Assembly: GCA_022376925.1 (NCBI GenBank)
Contig: JAIOJX010000004.1
Location: forward strand, 174,497,501-174,561,500
Source of the DNA: Tragulus kanchil
Taxonomy: Eukaryota > Chordata > Mammalia > Artiodactyla > Tragulidae
Reading direction: 5' to 3'
Length of the DNA stretch: 64,000 bases
The notes beneath the pieces are model-generated. The model was not told the origin of the DNA. It saw only the letters and a list, made by a program, of their open reading frames with translations, and did no database searches. The position numbers were made by a program, and so were the translations under genes. Shown one piece after another: positions 34,276 to 46,317 of this stretch; the first letter of the stretch is position 1, and each line of letters begins with the position of its first letter.

Positions 34276-36510
34276 CTGAAGAGGGTTGAGACCCTAAAGA
34301 TGCTTGAATGGCAACTGAAGGGCCCGGGATTTTGACCTTTTTTCTCAGTCATTTGTAATTTTATGATCCCTACCTGCACCCAGTTCCCCCAGGCTGTTCA
34401 TGGACTCGCCTCTCTCCAGCCTTCGCAAAGCATGATGTAAAGGGTCCCTTGTTAGAACAAAGAGACCCGATTGCAAACCCCAAAGACTTTTCCACACTCA
34501 TATTCAATCATCTGTAGCACCGAATGAAGCTACATTGAGTTAAATGAATACAACTGGCGTGTTGACTTGGGAGACAAACGTGGCTGCTGGCAGCCACCCT
34601 GGACTTGGGGTGGGGGGCGCGGAGGTGTGGGGCGAGCCCAGCAGCCCCCGCCCCGGCCCTGGCCGGGCCCCATCCCAGAAGCGGCAGCGTGATGGTGCGT
34701 TAGCCCAGCAAACCGTGGACGCCGCGCAGCCAAGTTTGTCATTTTCTGCAAAAGCAGGCCCCGTCTCCCCATAGTTTCCAGTTCAGATGAGCAGGAGCTA
34801 ACACCAAAGGCTTCCGACAAGCTATGGAAGAAAAACATTATGACCATTCTTTCTCCGGCTCAGCTTTACTGTGAGTGGAGAAAAGCACTCTCCTCATGAG
34901 ACTATCGGGGGCTCAGGGACATGGTTAGAGGACCACGGAGACCTCACCGCCTTCAAGCCCCGCTCCAGCTCTGGCCCTCCGCAGCTCCCCATCCTGTGAA
35001 TGACGGGGAGGGTGCTGGCCCTGGGAAGATGTCCCAGCTCACCTCCGCGTGCCCCTGCCGCACCCCCAGCTCTGGTCTGTCACCCAAGCCCGGCCTCAGC
35101 CTCCACCCTGTGACGTTGGACCGTCCTGCCTTCCATCCAGGATCCCACCTGGGTGTGACCGACAGGTGGTGGGGTTCCGCGGAGCCTTTCCCCCGGGAGA
35201 GTGGGGCCAGGGCCCGCCCCTGCCCCTGCCTGGTCCCCGCGCCCGGCCTGTCCCCGCGACACCAGCCGTCTCCCGCTAGAGACGCCGATGGAGTCGTTTC
35301 CTTTTCTAGACCTTGGGGCTTTCGCTGCCACCTAGGCAGTAGACACAGCCCTCTGGGGAAGTGATCTGGGGCTTTTCTTTTTTGTGATTCTGTTTATTTA
35401 TTTCGGCCGGGCTGAAGAGGGTTGAGACCCAAAGTTGGGCATGGCCGGGATTTTGCCCTTTTCCTTTTTTACCTGCACCCAGTTCCCCCAGGCTGTTCAT
35501 GGACTCGCCTCTCTCCAGCCTTCGCAAAGCATGATGTAAAGGGTCCCTTGTTAGAACAAAGAGACCCGATTGCAAACCCCAAAGACTTTTCCACACTCAT
35601 ATTCAATCATCTGTAGCACCGAATGAAGCTACATTGAGTTAAATGAATACAACTGGCGTGTTGACTTGGGAGACAAACGTGGCTGCTGGCAGCCACCCTG
35701 GACTTGGGGTGGGGGGCGCGGAGGTGTGGGGCGAGCCCAGCAGCCCCCGCCCCGGCCCTGGCCGGGCCCCATCCCAGAAGCGGCAGCGTGATGGTGCGTT
35801 AGCCCAGCAAACCGTGGACGCCGCGCAGCCAAGTTTGTCATTTTCTGCAAAAGCAGGCCCCGTCTCCCCATAGTTTCCAGTTCAGATGAGCAGGAGCTAA
35901 CACCAAAGGCTTCCGACAAGCTATGGAAGAAAAACATTATGACCATTCTTTCTCCGGCTCAGCTTTACTGTGAGTGGAGAAAAGCACTCTCCTCATGAGA
36001 CTATCGGGGGCTCAGGGACATGGTTAGAGGACCACGGAGACCTCACCGCCTTCAAGCCCCGCTCCAGCTCTGGCCCTCCGCAGCTCCCCATCCTGTGAAT
36101 GACGGGGAGGGTGCTGGCCCTGGGAAGATGTCCCAGCTCACCTCCGCGTGCCCCTGCCGCACCCCCAGCTCTGGTCTGTCACCCAAGCCCGGCCTCAGCC
36201 TCCACCCTGTGACGTTGGACCGTCCTGCCTTCCATCCAGGATCCCACCTGGGTGTGACCGACAGGTGGTGGGGTTCCGCGGAGCCTTTCCCCCGGGAGAG
36301 TGGGGCCAGGGCCCACCCCTGCCCCTGCCTGGTCCCCGCGCCCGGCCTGTCCCCGCGACACCAGCCGTCTCCCGCTAGAGACGCCGATGGAGTCGTTTCC
36401 TTTTCTAGACCTTGGGGCTTTCGCTGCCACCTAGGCAGTAGACACAGCCCTCTGGGGAAGTGATCTGGGGCTTTTCTTTTTTGTGATTCTGTTTATTTAT
36501 TTCGGCCGGG
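34276..36510. repeat. Tandem duplication block 10 (34372-35411 and 35471-36510, plus a compressed flank)
   Basis: The offset is 1099 bp. Sequence 34276-34371 reappears at 35411-35470 in a shortened, error-laden form: the same order of words, with many bases missing. That is hard to explain biologically and typical of a noisy read end. There is no gene inside. Confidence 0.9.
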
Positions 36511-38497
36511 CTGGGTCTTCGCTGCCGCACGGGCTTTTCTCTGTGTGTAGCTCTGTAGCAGTGGTGCCCGGCTTCCCACGGCGGTGGCCTCTCTCCTCGC
36601 AGCGCGCGGCCCCGGCGCCTGCGGGCTTCGGTGGTTGTGGCCCCCGGGCTCTAGCGCTCAGGCTCAGTAGTTGTGGTGCACGGGCTTCGTCGCTCCAAGG
36701 CCTGTGGGGTCTTCCCCGACAGGGGTCTAACCCGTGTGCCCTGCGTTGGCAGGCGGATCCTTGACCACTGAGCCACCGGGGGGCCCTGGGGCTTTGCTTT
36801 GAGGGGGCACTGCCGGCGGCAGAGGGCCTCTGGATGGGCCGGTGTCTGGGGCTGGGTTGGAGACACCCTTTCTCAAGCCGGGCTTTCGGGAAGGGCAAGC
36901 GGGCGCAGAGTGCGTTTCTGCCGTGGGTGGGGGCCGACTGTTGGGAAAAGTCGGCAGCTAATGAAACTATAGGGCGTCGGTGAGTTTCTCTCATTGGTGC
37001 TAAATGATGTAAAAATTGAAATTGACGTAAAAATTAAAAGCAATTTAACTTGGTGCTAATTTTTTAAAGTAGTGCCACGTTAAAAATTAAACTTTCCCAA
37101 AAGGTGTTTCACGGGATGGCCTACAGGTCACCTCTGTGATGCTCAGACGTGCGTTAGGGCTAAATCATGCTAAAATGTCTTGTTTTCAATCTAACAGCAC
37201 CTAAATGAAATAATCACAGTGTAGTGCAGTATCTGATGACTAGATATAATTACAGCGTTGCATTTTTTAAAAACTCTGTTCATTTTAAGAACCTACTGGA
37301 AGACCCAAATTGAATCTCTTATTTGCCCTTAAACTGTTTTGAACATGGCCTGTCTGCTCGGCTGTCCCTCAAGCGTGCAGACGTGTGGGTTCATGGAGCC
37401 TTTCCCCCGGGAGAGTGGGGCCAGGGCCCACCCCTGCCCCTGCCTGGTCCCCGCGCCCGGCCTGTCCCCGCGACACCAGCCGTCTCCCGCTAGAGACGCC
37501 GATGGAGTCGTTTCCTTTTCTAGACCTTGGGGCTTTCGCTGCCACCTAGGCAGTAGACACAGCCCTCTGGGGAAGTGATCTGGGGCTTTTCTTTTTTGTG
37601 ATTCTGTTTATTTATTTCGGCCGGGCTGGGTCTTTGCTGCCGCACGGGCTTTTCTCTGTGTGTAGCTCTGTAGCAGTGGTGCCCGGCTTCCCACGGCGGT
37701 GGCCTCTCTCCTCGCAGCGCGCGGCCCCGGCGCCTGCGGGCTTCGGTGGTTGTGGCCCCCGGGCTCTAGCGCTCAGGCTCAGTAGTTGTGGTGCACGGGC
37801 TTCGTCGCTCCAAGGCCTGTGGGGTCTTCCCCGACAGGGGTCTAACCCGTGTGCCCTGCGTTGGCAGGCGGATCCTTGACCACTGAGCCACCGGGGGGCC
37901 CTGGGGCTTTGCTTTGAGGGGGCACTGCCGGCGGCAGAGGGCCTCTGGATGGGCCGGTGTCTGGGGCTGGGTTGGAGACACCCTTTCTCAAGCCGGGCTG
38001 GGGTGCGGGAAGGGCAAGCGGGCGCAGAGTGCGTTTCTGCCGTGGGTGGGGGCCGACTGTTGGGAAAAGTCGGCAGCTAATGAAACTATAGGGCGTCGGT
38101 GAGTTTCTCTCATTGGTGCTAAATGATGTAAAAATTGAAATTGACGTAAAAATTAAAAGCAATTTAACTTTGTGCTAGTTTTTTAAAGTAGTGCCACGTT
38201 AAAAATTAAACTTTCCCAAAAGGTGTTTCACGGGATGGCCTACAGGTCACCTCTGTGATGCTCAGACGTGCGTTGGGGCTAAATCGTGCTAAAATGTCTT
38301 GTTTTCAATCTAACAGCACCTAAATGAAATAATCACAGTGTAGTGCAGTATCTGATGACTAGATATAATTACAGCGTTGCATTTTTTAAAAACTCTGTTC
38401 ATTTTAAGAACCTACTGGAAGACCCAAATTGAATCTCTTATTTGCCCCTTAAACTGTTTTGAACATGGCCTGTCTGCTCGGCTGTTCCCTCAAGTAC
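36280..38497. repeat. Tandem duplication block 11 (36280-37385 and 37395-38497)
   Basis: The offset is 1113-1115 bp. It overlaps block 10, so the roughly 230 bases before 35411 occur three times (also at 36276-36510 and 37391-37625). It carries a CHR-type SINE (36494-36785 and 37609-37900) and an AT-rich tract. Confidence 0.9.
36494..36785 (-). mobile_element. CHR-2-like SINE
   Basis: Starting from a TTTATTTATTTCGGCC tail, it reads inverted words GTAGTTGTGGTGCACGGGCT, TTGGCAGGCGGATCCTTGAC and CACTGAGCCACC. These are typical of older tRNA-Glu CHR elements in whales and ruminants. It is repeated at 37609-37900 by block 11. Confidence 0.85.
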
Positions 38498-38650
38498 GTG
38501 CAGACGGGAGGTGGCCAGGCAGGTGCTGGCGTCAAACGGAGCCCAGACGGTCCTGATCCTGCCCCTCATCTCCCTGAGCCTCCATTTCCCAATCCAGGCA
38601 ATGGGGATGAAGAAGCCCACCTTCCTCCCAGGAGACACTATTTGTGACGA

Positions 38651-38855
38651 GCTTTGTTTAGTCGTTCAGTCATGTCGGGCTTTTTGTGATCCTGTGGACT
38701 GTAGCCCTCCAGGCGCCTCTGTCCATGGGATTCTCCAGGCAAGAACACTGGAGTGGGTTGCTGTGCCCTCCTCCAGGGGATCTTCCTGACCCAGGGCTTG
38801 AACCCGCGTCGCCCGCAGTGGCCGGTAGATTCTTCCCCGCTGAGCGACCTGGCAC
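38651..38855 (-). mobile_element. Bov-tA SINE
   Basis: It carries the inverted words TTAGTCGTTCAGTCATGTC, TCCATGGGATTCTCCAGGCA and ACCCAGGGCTTGAACCCGC. It is preceded by a MIR-like segment (38550-38640) and ends about 175 bp before the EFCAB6 exon at 39030. Confidence 0.9.
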
Positions 38856-39029
38856 GAGCCTGCAGACTCCATTCCAGCGGGGAGTACGGGCGGGAGGTGA
38901 GCGGGGGGCCGAGGTGGGAGCGAGGCCCAGGGGAGGGGCTGGCCGCCCCCTGTCCGTCCCTCTCCAGCCGCAGCCTGCCCGTCCCAAAGCGCCTCCTCAC
39001 CACCTCTTGGGTTCTGGCTCTTCTCCCAG

Positions 39030-39179
39030 AAAGAAACCGGTGCCGAGACGCCCTCCTTCTACTCCGCCTTGCTTCGGATTCAGCCCAAGATCGTGCACTG
39101 CTGGCGGCCGATGCGGCGCACGTTCAAGGCCTACGACAAGGGTGGGACGGGGTTTCTGAGCGTGGCTGACTTCAGGAAG
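39030..39179 (+). CDS. EFCAB6: EFCAB6 penultimate coding exon
   Basis: The acceptor is TTCTCCCAG and the donor AGGAAG/GTGAGC. The exon is 150 bp, phase 0 at both ends, and encodes 50 residues from KETGAETPSFYSALLRIQPK to SVADFRK. The segment HCWRPMRRTFKAYDKGGTGF gives a helix and EF loop with Asp at 1, Thr at 5, Gly at 6 and Asp at 12. The next exon continues as VLRQYSVNLSEEEFF. This exon lies outside the duplicated blocks and is present once. Confidence 0.92.
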
Positions 39180-40287
39180 GTGAGCCTGGCTCTGGCGGGT
39201 TGTCCCCTCTGCACAGGACGCGGTCGCCAGGGGCAGCAGCCAGAAAACCTCACGGAAGGATCCCCTACCCCAGGGAAGGCCCAGGTGTGGCCGCGGTCCC
39301 GACCGCGTTTCCCGGGCTCCTTGTCCCTCCACGGCAGAGCCCAGGCTCTCCTCCCGGCGGCCTCTGGAATCACACAGGGCCTCTCCCGCTGCCGGCGCCT
39401 GAGCGCAGCTGCCCTGGGGCCGCCGCCGCTGCTCGGAGCCCTGGCTGTACCCGCCCAAGGCCACAGAGCAAATGAGAACCTCGGGGGACTGAAGTGGGTC
39501 CCCGATGTGGCCTGCAGACCCCACCCTGCCCACCGGAGCCCTCCCCTTCCCCAGCTGCCCTGGCACGGAGGCGTTGCTTACCCCGACCGTGCGGTCTGGC
39601 TGGGCAGCCTTCCCGACAGACGACTCTGGAGCCCCTCCCGCTGGTCTGTGGGCAGCACCCTGCCCATCCCGGCCAGCAGTTGCGACCGTGACGCCCCCAC
39701 AGCCACCCCCAGAGGAGAATCTGTGCCTGAGTTTACCCCGCAGAGCCTCTGACGGGCTTCTCCCAAAGGAAAGAAACGGGCCACCTCGAGGATGACTTAA
39801 AGCTCACACATCTAGAATAACGCAGAACTCCTCGAAGTGGCAGCTTCTGGTCCCCGTTCTTGGCTTCTCTCTCTGGCCCCACTCCAGCCACTGAGGATGA
39901 GAAAATAATTGAGGTTTAGAATATTAGAATATAAATCAAATATTACAGCCAGGAGAAAAACTCAGTCAAGACATCAAAGCAAGAAAGGGTTACGACCTCT
40001 AAGTGCACTTAGAAAAATTGTAGTCCTTAATCTATCTGCATTTCAACAACTAAAACAAAATGTTTTTAAGTGAAAAAAGCTTTTCTTAGATAGTGATGCA
40101 GGCAGACGGGCCACAATCGGGGGTCTGAATTTACAAGGCCCCCGTGCAGGGCACTGTAGCGCGAGGGCCCCCAACACTCACACACACACACACACGGGCG
40201 GGGCCGGGCCTGTCGCTGGCCATGATGAGCACCTGTCAGCTGCCCACACCAGCTTCCAGACCACAGCGTCGGTCTTTACGGGTGCGT
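39180..40287. other. Last EFCAB6 intron, left part
   Basis: GC-rich unique DNA to about 39800, then AT-rich, with a short (CA)n tract at about 40173-40196. No exon was found. The Bov-tA at 40288 follows, and unique DNA continues to the last exon. Confidence 0.5.
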
Positions 40288-40486
40288 GTGTGTGCGTTGC
40301 TCAGTCATGTCTGCGCCTGTGCGAGACCATGGACTGTGGCCCTCCAGGCCCCTCTGCTCGCGGAATTCTCCAGCAAAAGTGGGCTGCCTTTGCCTTCTCC
40401 AGAGGATCTTCCCGACCCAGGGATCGAACCCAGGTTTCCTGCACGGCAGGCAGATCCTTTACCTTCTGAGCCACCAGGGAAGCCCC
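40288..40486 (-). mobile_element. Bov-tA SINE with target-site duplication
   Basis: It shows GTTGCTCAGTCATGTC, then GATCTTCCCGACCCAGGGAT, and ends GAGCCACCAGGGAAGCCCC. It is flanked by the 8-bp repeat GTCTTTAC (40272-40279 and 40488-40495). It lies in the last EFCAB6 intron. Confidence 0.88.
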
Positions 40487-41850
40487 AGTCTTTACTTTGG
40501 GGTCCAACAAAATTCTCGGTCAGAGCCGGGAAGGACGGTGACATCCCAGGAACTTGGGGTTGGCAACGAGCAGCGGGGAGGCAAGAGGAACGGGACGCTT
40601 ACCTTGGCAACGAGGCCGGATGGTGCCAGGCCCTCTGGACCCCCAGGCCCCTCTGCTTTTCTGCTCTCAGCCCATCGACCCCACAGGCAGGCCCGCTGAC
40701 CTTAGCTCCGCGGGCCCGGCCAGTCCTGCCGGCCCTGGAGAATCACGGGCTCTTCCGGGCCCACTCACCAGCTCCTCTGAGAAACGAATTATAACACAAA
40801 ACATACACAGGAAATACATAATCTAATCTTTATACTTATTGAACAGGGTGTCTATTAAACTTTGTCGCAGTTGCATGTAACAGAGGTGAGAAAAACAACA
40901 GCAGCTTAACGTGTTTACAGCTCGTGTAAACAAAGCCCAGAGGTAGGAAGTCCAGAGCTGGCATGGCAGCTGGACAGTCCTCAGGGACACCTCGTGTTGT
41001 TCCTGTCATACTCAATACCTGAGCCCCTCCTCGAGCTGCCTCGTGGCCCGAGGCGGCTGCTGGAGCCCCAGCATCACTTCAGCATTCCAGGCAGCAGAGA
41101 CGAGAGAAAGCGGGCGTGCCCTTTTCCTTGAGAGGCGGCATCTCAGAAGCCCAGCATAACATTCTCCTTTAGTTCTAGTGACCAGAGCCATGAGAGAGGC
41201 TGAGACTTGTCACCTTTAAGCTGGACACACAGCAGCCTGGAAGAAAATCAGGGTCTGATCCTGGAAGGGGCAGGGGCCGTGGATACTGGTTTCGGCAGGC
41301 TCTGCCGGGGACTGTAGTGTTTGAGGCCCTCACTGCTCCCGGCCGGCCACACCGGCGGGCCCGCCCTCCGCCCCTCCCTTGGGGCCGCACCCCGAGGCCC
41401 TCCACCTAACTCCCGCCTTAACGAAGGCCCTGGGGCAGCCTCCCCTCCCGCCCCTCGCCTCTATCCATCCTCGTCGTCCTCCATGTGGACCAGCCTCACT
41501 GCCCTGCGGGGGTGGCGACAGTTACCACCCCCTCCTGTTCTGGGAGTGCCCGGTGGGAGTGGGGAGAACCAGCCGCCCCCTCTGAAGGGAAGAGCCGAGG
41601 GGTCTTCCTGTTTCGCCCCCGTGCTGCTGGACGGGGCTGCCCTGTTGGTGGGGCTGGGGTGAGGGCAGAGAGGAGAGTGGGAGGAGAGGAGGCAGGCGAG
41701 AGCGAGGACGGGGCCGGGGCGGGGAGACCCCCCCGGAGGTGGGGTCCAGGCTCGGGTGGTGGGAGGCGCGGGGGCCGGCCCCTTCCTGGCAGCTGGTCTC
41801 CTTGGCCTTGGCCTTGGCGGGCTCGAGACCGGCGGGCCCCCCCCCGGCAG

Positions 41851-41973
41851 GTGCTGCGGCAGTACAGCGTCAACCTCTCCGAGGAGGAGTTCTTCCACAT
41901 CCTGGAGCACTACGACAAGACGCTGGCCTCCGCCGTCTCCTACAACGACTTCCTGCGGGCCTTCCTCCAGTAG
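41851..41973 (+). CDS. EFCAB6: EFCAB6 last coding exon with stop codon
   Basis: The acceptor follows a C-rich tract (CCCCCCCGGCAG). The 123-bp reading ends in TAG and encodes 40 residues, VLRQYSVNLSEEEFFHILEH to YNDFLRAFLQ. This is the final EF-hand. Its loop DKTLASAVSYND keeps Asp at 1 and 12 but lacks the central Gly, so it is probably structural. It pairs with the DKGGTGF hand of the previous exon. Phase 0 entry agrees. The C-terminal FLRAFLQ followed by stop matches the ending I remember for this family. Confidence 0.93.
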   Translation: MLRQYSVNLSEEEFFHILEHYDKTLASAVSYNDFLRAFLQ

Positions 41974-42290
41974 AGGCCCCGGCCGCGAGCCCGCGCCGGC
42001 CGGCAGGGACGGCAGGGCCCTTCCCCACACCTCTACCAGCGGAGTGTCCCACGAGCTTGCGGAGAGCCCCCAAGACGCGGCCCGCACCCACGCCCAGCCC
42101 GCCTCTGCCCCACGTCCGCCCGGGCCTGGGCTCCGGCAGCGGCAGCGGCCTCTCCGGAGGGCCTCCCGGCGGCCCCGCTGAGCCTCAGGACCCCTCGTTG
42201 GTCTGAGCAAATTAAAATGTTAGCCTTTGCGAGAATGATTCTTGAGACTTAGAAGCACCACCACCAATAAACTTGGGAACTCAGAATTTC
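41974..42290 (+). terminator. EFCAB6: EFCAB6 3' UTR and poly(A) signals
   Basis: This GC-rich tail follows the stop codon. An ATTAAA at 42211-42216 and a canonical AATAAA at 42266-42271 are plausible polyadenylation signals. That gives a 3' UTR of roughly 240-310 bases. The exact cleavage site cannot be read from sequence alone. Confidence 0.6.
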
Positions 42291-42593
42291 TGCCAGCTTT
42301 ATTCCTGAGAGTCTCCCGGGTGACTCGGGGACACCCCCTCCTCCCGAGAGGCCCCAGCACTCAGGAAAGAGCAGCCTCTTACCGGAAGCCTTCCTGCCCA
42401 TCCCCAGGCTGAGCTGGGCATTTCATCTGGTGCGTCCAGCAGCCTGTGGGCCTCTCACTGAGGAGCTCAGGGAGCCTCCAAGTCAAGAAAGCGCTCGAGA
42501 ACAAGTGGCTCCTCCTGAAACAGGAGCAGAGCCCGATGGGGTCACCACGAGGCCAGGCCCAGGCCACCAGCCCCCCGAACGCATTCTCAGAGT

Positions 42594-42705
42594 GGCTGTG
42601 GTTTCAGTGACACGGGGCTCAAATTCCAGCTCTACCATGACCCCCAGACAAGTCATTTTGCCTTCATGGAGCTTCAGTTTCCACATCTGTAAAATGGGCA
42701 CTCAC
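42594..42705 (+). mobile_element. MIR fragment
   Basis: GGGCTCAAATTCCAGCTCTA and CATCTGTAAAATGGGCACTC are MIR words. It lies just downstream of the EFCAB6 poly(A) signals. A second MIR-like piece begins block 12 near 42930. Confidence 0.7.
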
Positions 42706-42929
42706 TCCCCCCCTCCCCCACACACGGAAAGAGCTTAGCTCTGAGTGGAGTTTTCTCTCAGAATCACGGCTTCTGAGCAGAGGGTTGTGCTGTTAGCCAG
42801 CCCTCCCTCAACCCCAGGAGAGGTGGAGGGCTGCTTTCCCGGTGCCCGGACCCTCGAAGCCTGAGTCCACACAGCCGTGCTCGACTGAGAGTCGGGGTGT
42901 CCAGCTGCCCCTGCCCCTCCTCTGGCCCC

Positions 42930-45132
42930 GGGACTGAGTCTCCGTTTCCATATCCGCGAAATGAAGATAACCCGCTCCCACGGGCTCGTCCATCACCTGC
43001 TCTGTGCCCAGTCCCATGAGTCAACACACCTGCCTCCCAGAGCCCCAGCAAGGTACGTCAAGAGGGGATCAGGACTGGCTGGGGAGCCCTGGGTCTGCGG
43101 GAGCCTGACCCCCAGGCCTGGAGCCAGACCCCCGACAGAATTTCAGCAAGAAGTCGGGGGAACGTTTGAGCCCAGGGCCCTGAGAGTCAGAGCTGGGCGG
43201 CTGCAAGGGCTGGGCCGTTTCCTGAAGGCAGCACCGTGCTCCCAGGTGGGCTCTGGCGGTCCTCTCCTCTCTCTCCTGGGCCCTTATATACAGATCAGGT
43301 GTCTCCTGTTCCGGGCAGCCTTCCGAGAGCCTAGCCCAGCTGGGAGGAACACCCCTTCTGGTCCCGTTGTGTTCAGAGAGCTGAGTGCCTGTTTCTCCCC
43401 CTCATCTGAGCTCACGTGAGAGCACATGGCCCCACGGGTCTCCACTTGGCGTATCCATGTCCCTTGCTTTTGGTCTTGAAGCTCCTATCTCTGAATCATG
43501 TCGATTTCCCCACTCCTGAAGCCACACTCAGCCACGTGACTTGTTTTGGCCAATGAGCCATCCGTGAGCATGAGACAGGCTCGGGACGCACCTGTGACTC
43601 GGGGCGGGAAGAGGCAGCGTGCTGGAGGGAGCACCACTCCCACCTGTACAAGAGGAACCTGACGAAACGCGAGTCAACAACTTTCCCTAAACCCACCTGA
43701 GAACGGAGCTCAGCACCCACAATCCACTGCAGCCCGGAGACAGACCGGCGCCCGCCGGAGAACCAAGCCTCCGGCGCTTGCTGACCTGGAATTCACACCA
43801 CACAGCAGCACGTCAGCCAGCGAGAGGCTTCCACTGGGACGTGTCAACACGTTGCCCCAAACCAAATGCAGGCTGGCCTGAGCCCACGAGGGCTTGGGGG
43901 CTCCGACCCTGAGGAGTTTGCATCCTCCGGGGACCACAGCAGGCACTCAGAGAGATCTGGGGGGATCCAGAGAAAACTGCCGCCCTCCCGCCCCCCTGCG
44001 AGGACACCAGCATCGGGCCCAGCGGTGTCCGCTGCCCCTGGGACTGAGTCTCCGTTTCCATATCCCGAAATGAAGATAACCCGCTCCCACGGGCTCGTCC
44101 ATCACCTGCTCTGTGCCCAGTCCCATGAGTCAACACACCTGCCTCCCAGAGCCCCAGCAAGGTACGTCAAGAGGGATCAGGACTGGCTGGGGAGCCCTGG
44201 GTCTGCGGGAGCCTGACCCCAGGCCTGGAGCCAGACCCCCGACAGAATTTCAGCAAGAAGTCGGGGGAACGTTTGAGCCCAGGGCCCTGAGAGTCAGAGC
44301 TGGGCGGCTGCAAGGGCTGGGCCGTTTCCTGAAGGCAGCACCGTGCTCCCAGGTGGGCTCTGGCGGTCCTCTCCTCTCTCTCCTGGGCCCTTATATACAG
44401 ATCAGGTGTCTCCTGTTCCGGGCAGCCTTCCGAGAGCCTAGCCCAGCTGGGAGGAACACCCCTTCTGGTCCCGTTGTGTTCAGAGAGCTGAGTGCCTGTT
44501 TCTCCCCCTCATCTGAGCTCACGTGAGAGCACATGGCCCCACGGGTCTCCACTTGGCGTATCCATGTCCCTTGCTTTTGGTCTTGAAGCTCCTATCTCTG
44601 AATCATGTCGATTTCCCCACTCCTGAAGCCACACTCAGCCACGTGACTTGTTTTGGCCAATGAGCCATCCGTGAGCATGAGACAGGCTCGGGACGCACCT
44701 GTGACTCGGGGCGGGAAGAGGCAGCGTGCTGGAGGGAGCACCACTCCCACCTGTACAAGAGGAACCTGACGAAACGCGAGTCAACAACTTTCCCTAAACC
44801 CACCTGAGAACGGAGCTCAGCACCCACAATCCACTGCAGCCCGGAGACAGACCGGCGCCCGCCGGAGAACCAAGCCTCCGGCGCTTGCTGACCTGGAATT
44901 CACACCACGCAGCAGCACGTCAGCCAGCGAGAGGCTTCCACTGGGACGTGTCAACACGTTGCCCCAAACCAAATGCAGGCTGGCCTGAGCCCACGAGGGC
45001 TTGGGGGCTCCGACCCTGAGGAGTTTGCATCCTCCGGGGACCACAGCAGGCACTCAGAGAGATCTGGGGGGATCCAGAGAAAACTGCCGCCCTCCCGCCC
45101 CCCTGCGAGGACACCAGCATCGGGCCCAGCGG
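42930..45132. repeat. Tandem duplication block 12 (42930-44025 and 44040-45132)
   Basis: The offset is 1107-1110 bp, in the intergenic interval between EFCAB6 and MPPED1. Single-base run-length differences occur throughout (CGCG versus CG near 42957; GGGG versus GGG near 43066). MIR-like sequence starts each copy. Confidence 0.9.
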
Positions 45133-46029
45133 CCCCCACTGAAGCTCTGTTGGGGGAACACTGACCGCCACTGCCCGCCCGGGCCGAGCACCACGGTGAC
45201 CATCGGAGTCAGTTATTTTACGACGGGAGGGCCGGGTAAGGAACACGGAACGAAAGGTCAAAAGGAGAGGCCACATGTCCTCCCTCCTCCCAGAATCCTC
45301 CTGGCGGCATCCATCTGTGCTGAGCGTGCGCCACCAGGAAGGACCCTCGTGGGCCAGAAACAGCCTGGAGACTGATCCCGTCACGGTAAGGCCCGAGACC
45401 GTGAGTCTCAGGGCAGCTCTCCTGGGTCCCTTACCTGCTGCTCTGCGCCTGGGAGCCCCGTAAAGCCTCTTGATTATCAGCTCTGTGTCTCCTTGGACAG
45501 TTCTTCTCTGAGTGTTAGACAAGAGCCCCCTCTTTGGCCCTGGAAGGGGTCCCCCTTCCTGCACCTCCCCATCCCGCGAAGGAGCAAAGAGTGTGACATG
45601 TAGAGAAGAGGCCACCAAGACGGCTCCCGAGGGCCCCTGTGAGGACCCAGTGTTGGTGGGGGAGCAGAAGGAGGGCTACTGGGGTGGATGGGGAGAAAGC
45701 CGTGCCCGGGCCACACCTGCAGGGGCAGGGGCACGCAGGCAGGCTCCCAGCGCTGAACCGGAACACCCCTCCCCTCCCCCTCCGGCTGTCACAAGTGGAA
45801 TTAAAGGGGAAACAGCTGAGAGCCACAAGACCCGCCTCTCCAGGGACCTCACAAAGGAAGCCCAGGGGCAAGCTGGGAGCAACGGTCAACGCAGCCCAGC
45901 TTCTGACAGGAGCAACCCGAGCCCCACACTCCAGTCCTGACAGAAAGACAAATTCTTCTGTCATGCAAAACATTTCTGTATCTACTGTCCTACTGTAACA
46001 GAAGTCAGCAGACCATAGCCAAGGGACCA
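45133..46029. other. Intergenic DNA between EFCAB6 and MPPED1
   Basis: Unique GC-rich sequence. No promoter, exon or repeat could be supported. Confidence 0.5.
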
Positions 46030-46120
46030 AATGGGTCCCGGGTTCGATCCCTGGTCAGGGAACTGGACCCCACACCCCACAACGAAGATCTTGAGCAAAT
46101 AAATTTTTTTAATTTTAAAA
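46030..46120 (+). mobile_element. tRNA-derived SINE fragment with AT-rich tail
   Basis: GGGTTCGATCCCTGGTCAGG is the internal promoter B box of a CHR-type element. The 3' end runs into an A/T-rich stretch and then a (TA)n microsatellite at about 46170-46203. Confidence 0.7.
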
Positions 46121-46165
46121 ATTTAAAAAAAATTTTACAGAGTATAAATTTAAGAAATTGTAAAG

Positions 46166-46169
<4 letters not shown>

Positions 46170-46203
<34 letters not shown>
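46170..46203. repeat. (TA)n microsatellite
   Basis: About 16 uninterrupted TA units occur in an AT-rich intergenic stretch, just 3' of a SINE fragment. Confidence 0.95.
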
Positions 46204-46209
<6 letters not shown>

Positions 46210-46317
46210 TATAAGATCCATGTGATTTTCCAGGCAAGAATGTTGCCATTTCCTTCTCCATAAAAAAAATTCCTTTTTTATTAAAGAAAAAAGAACTAAA
46301 AAGTAACAACAACAAAA

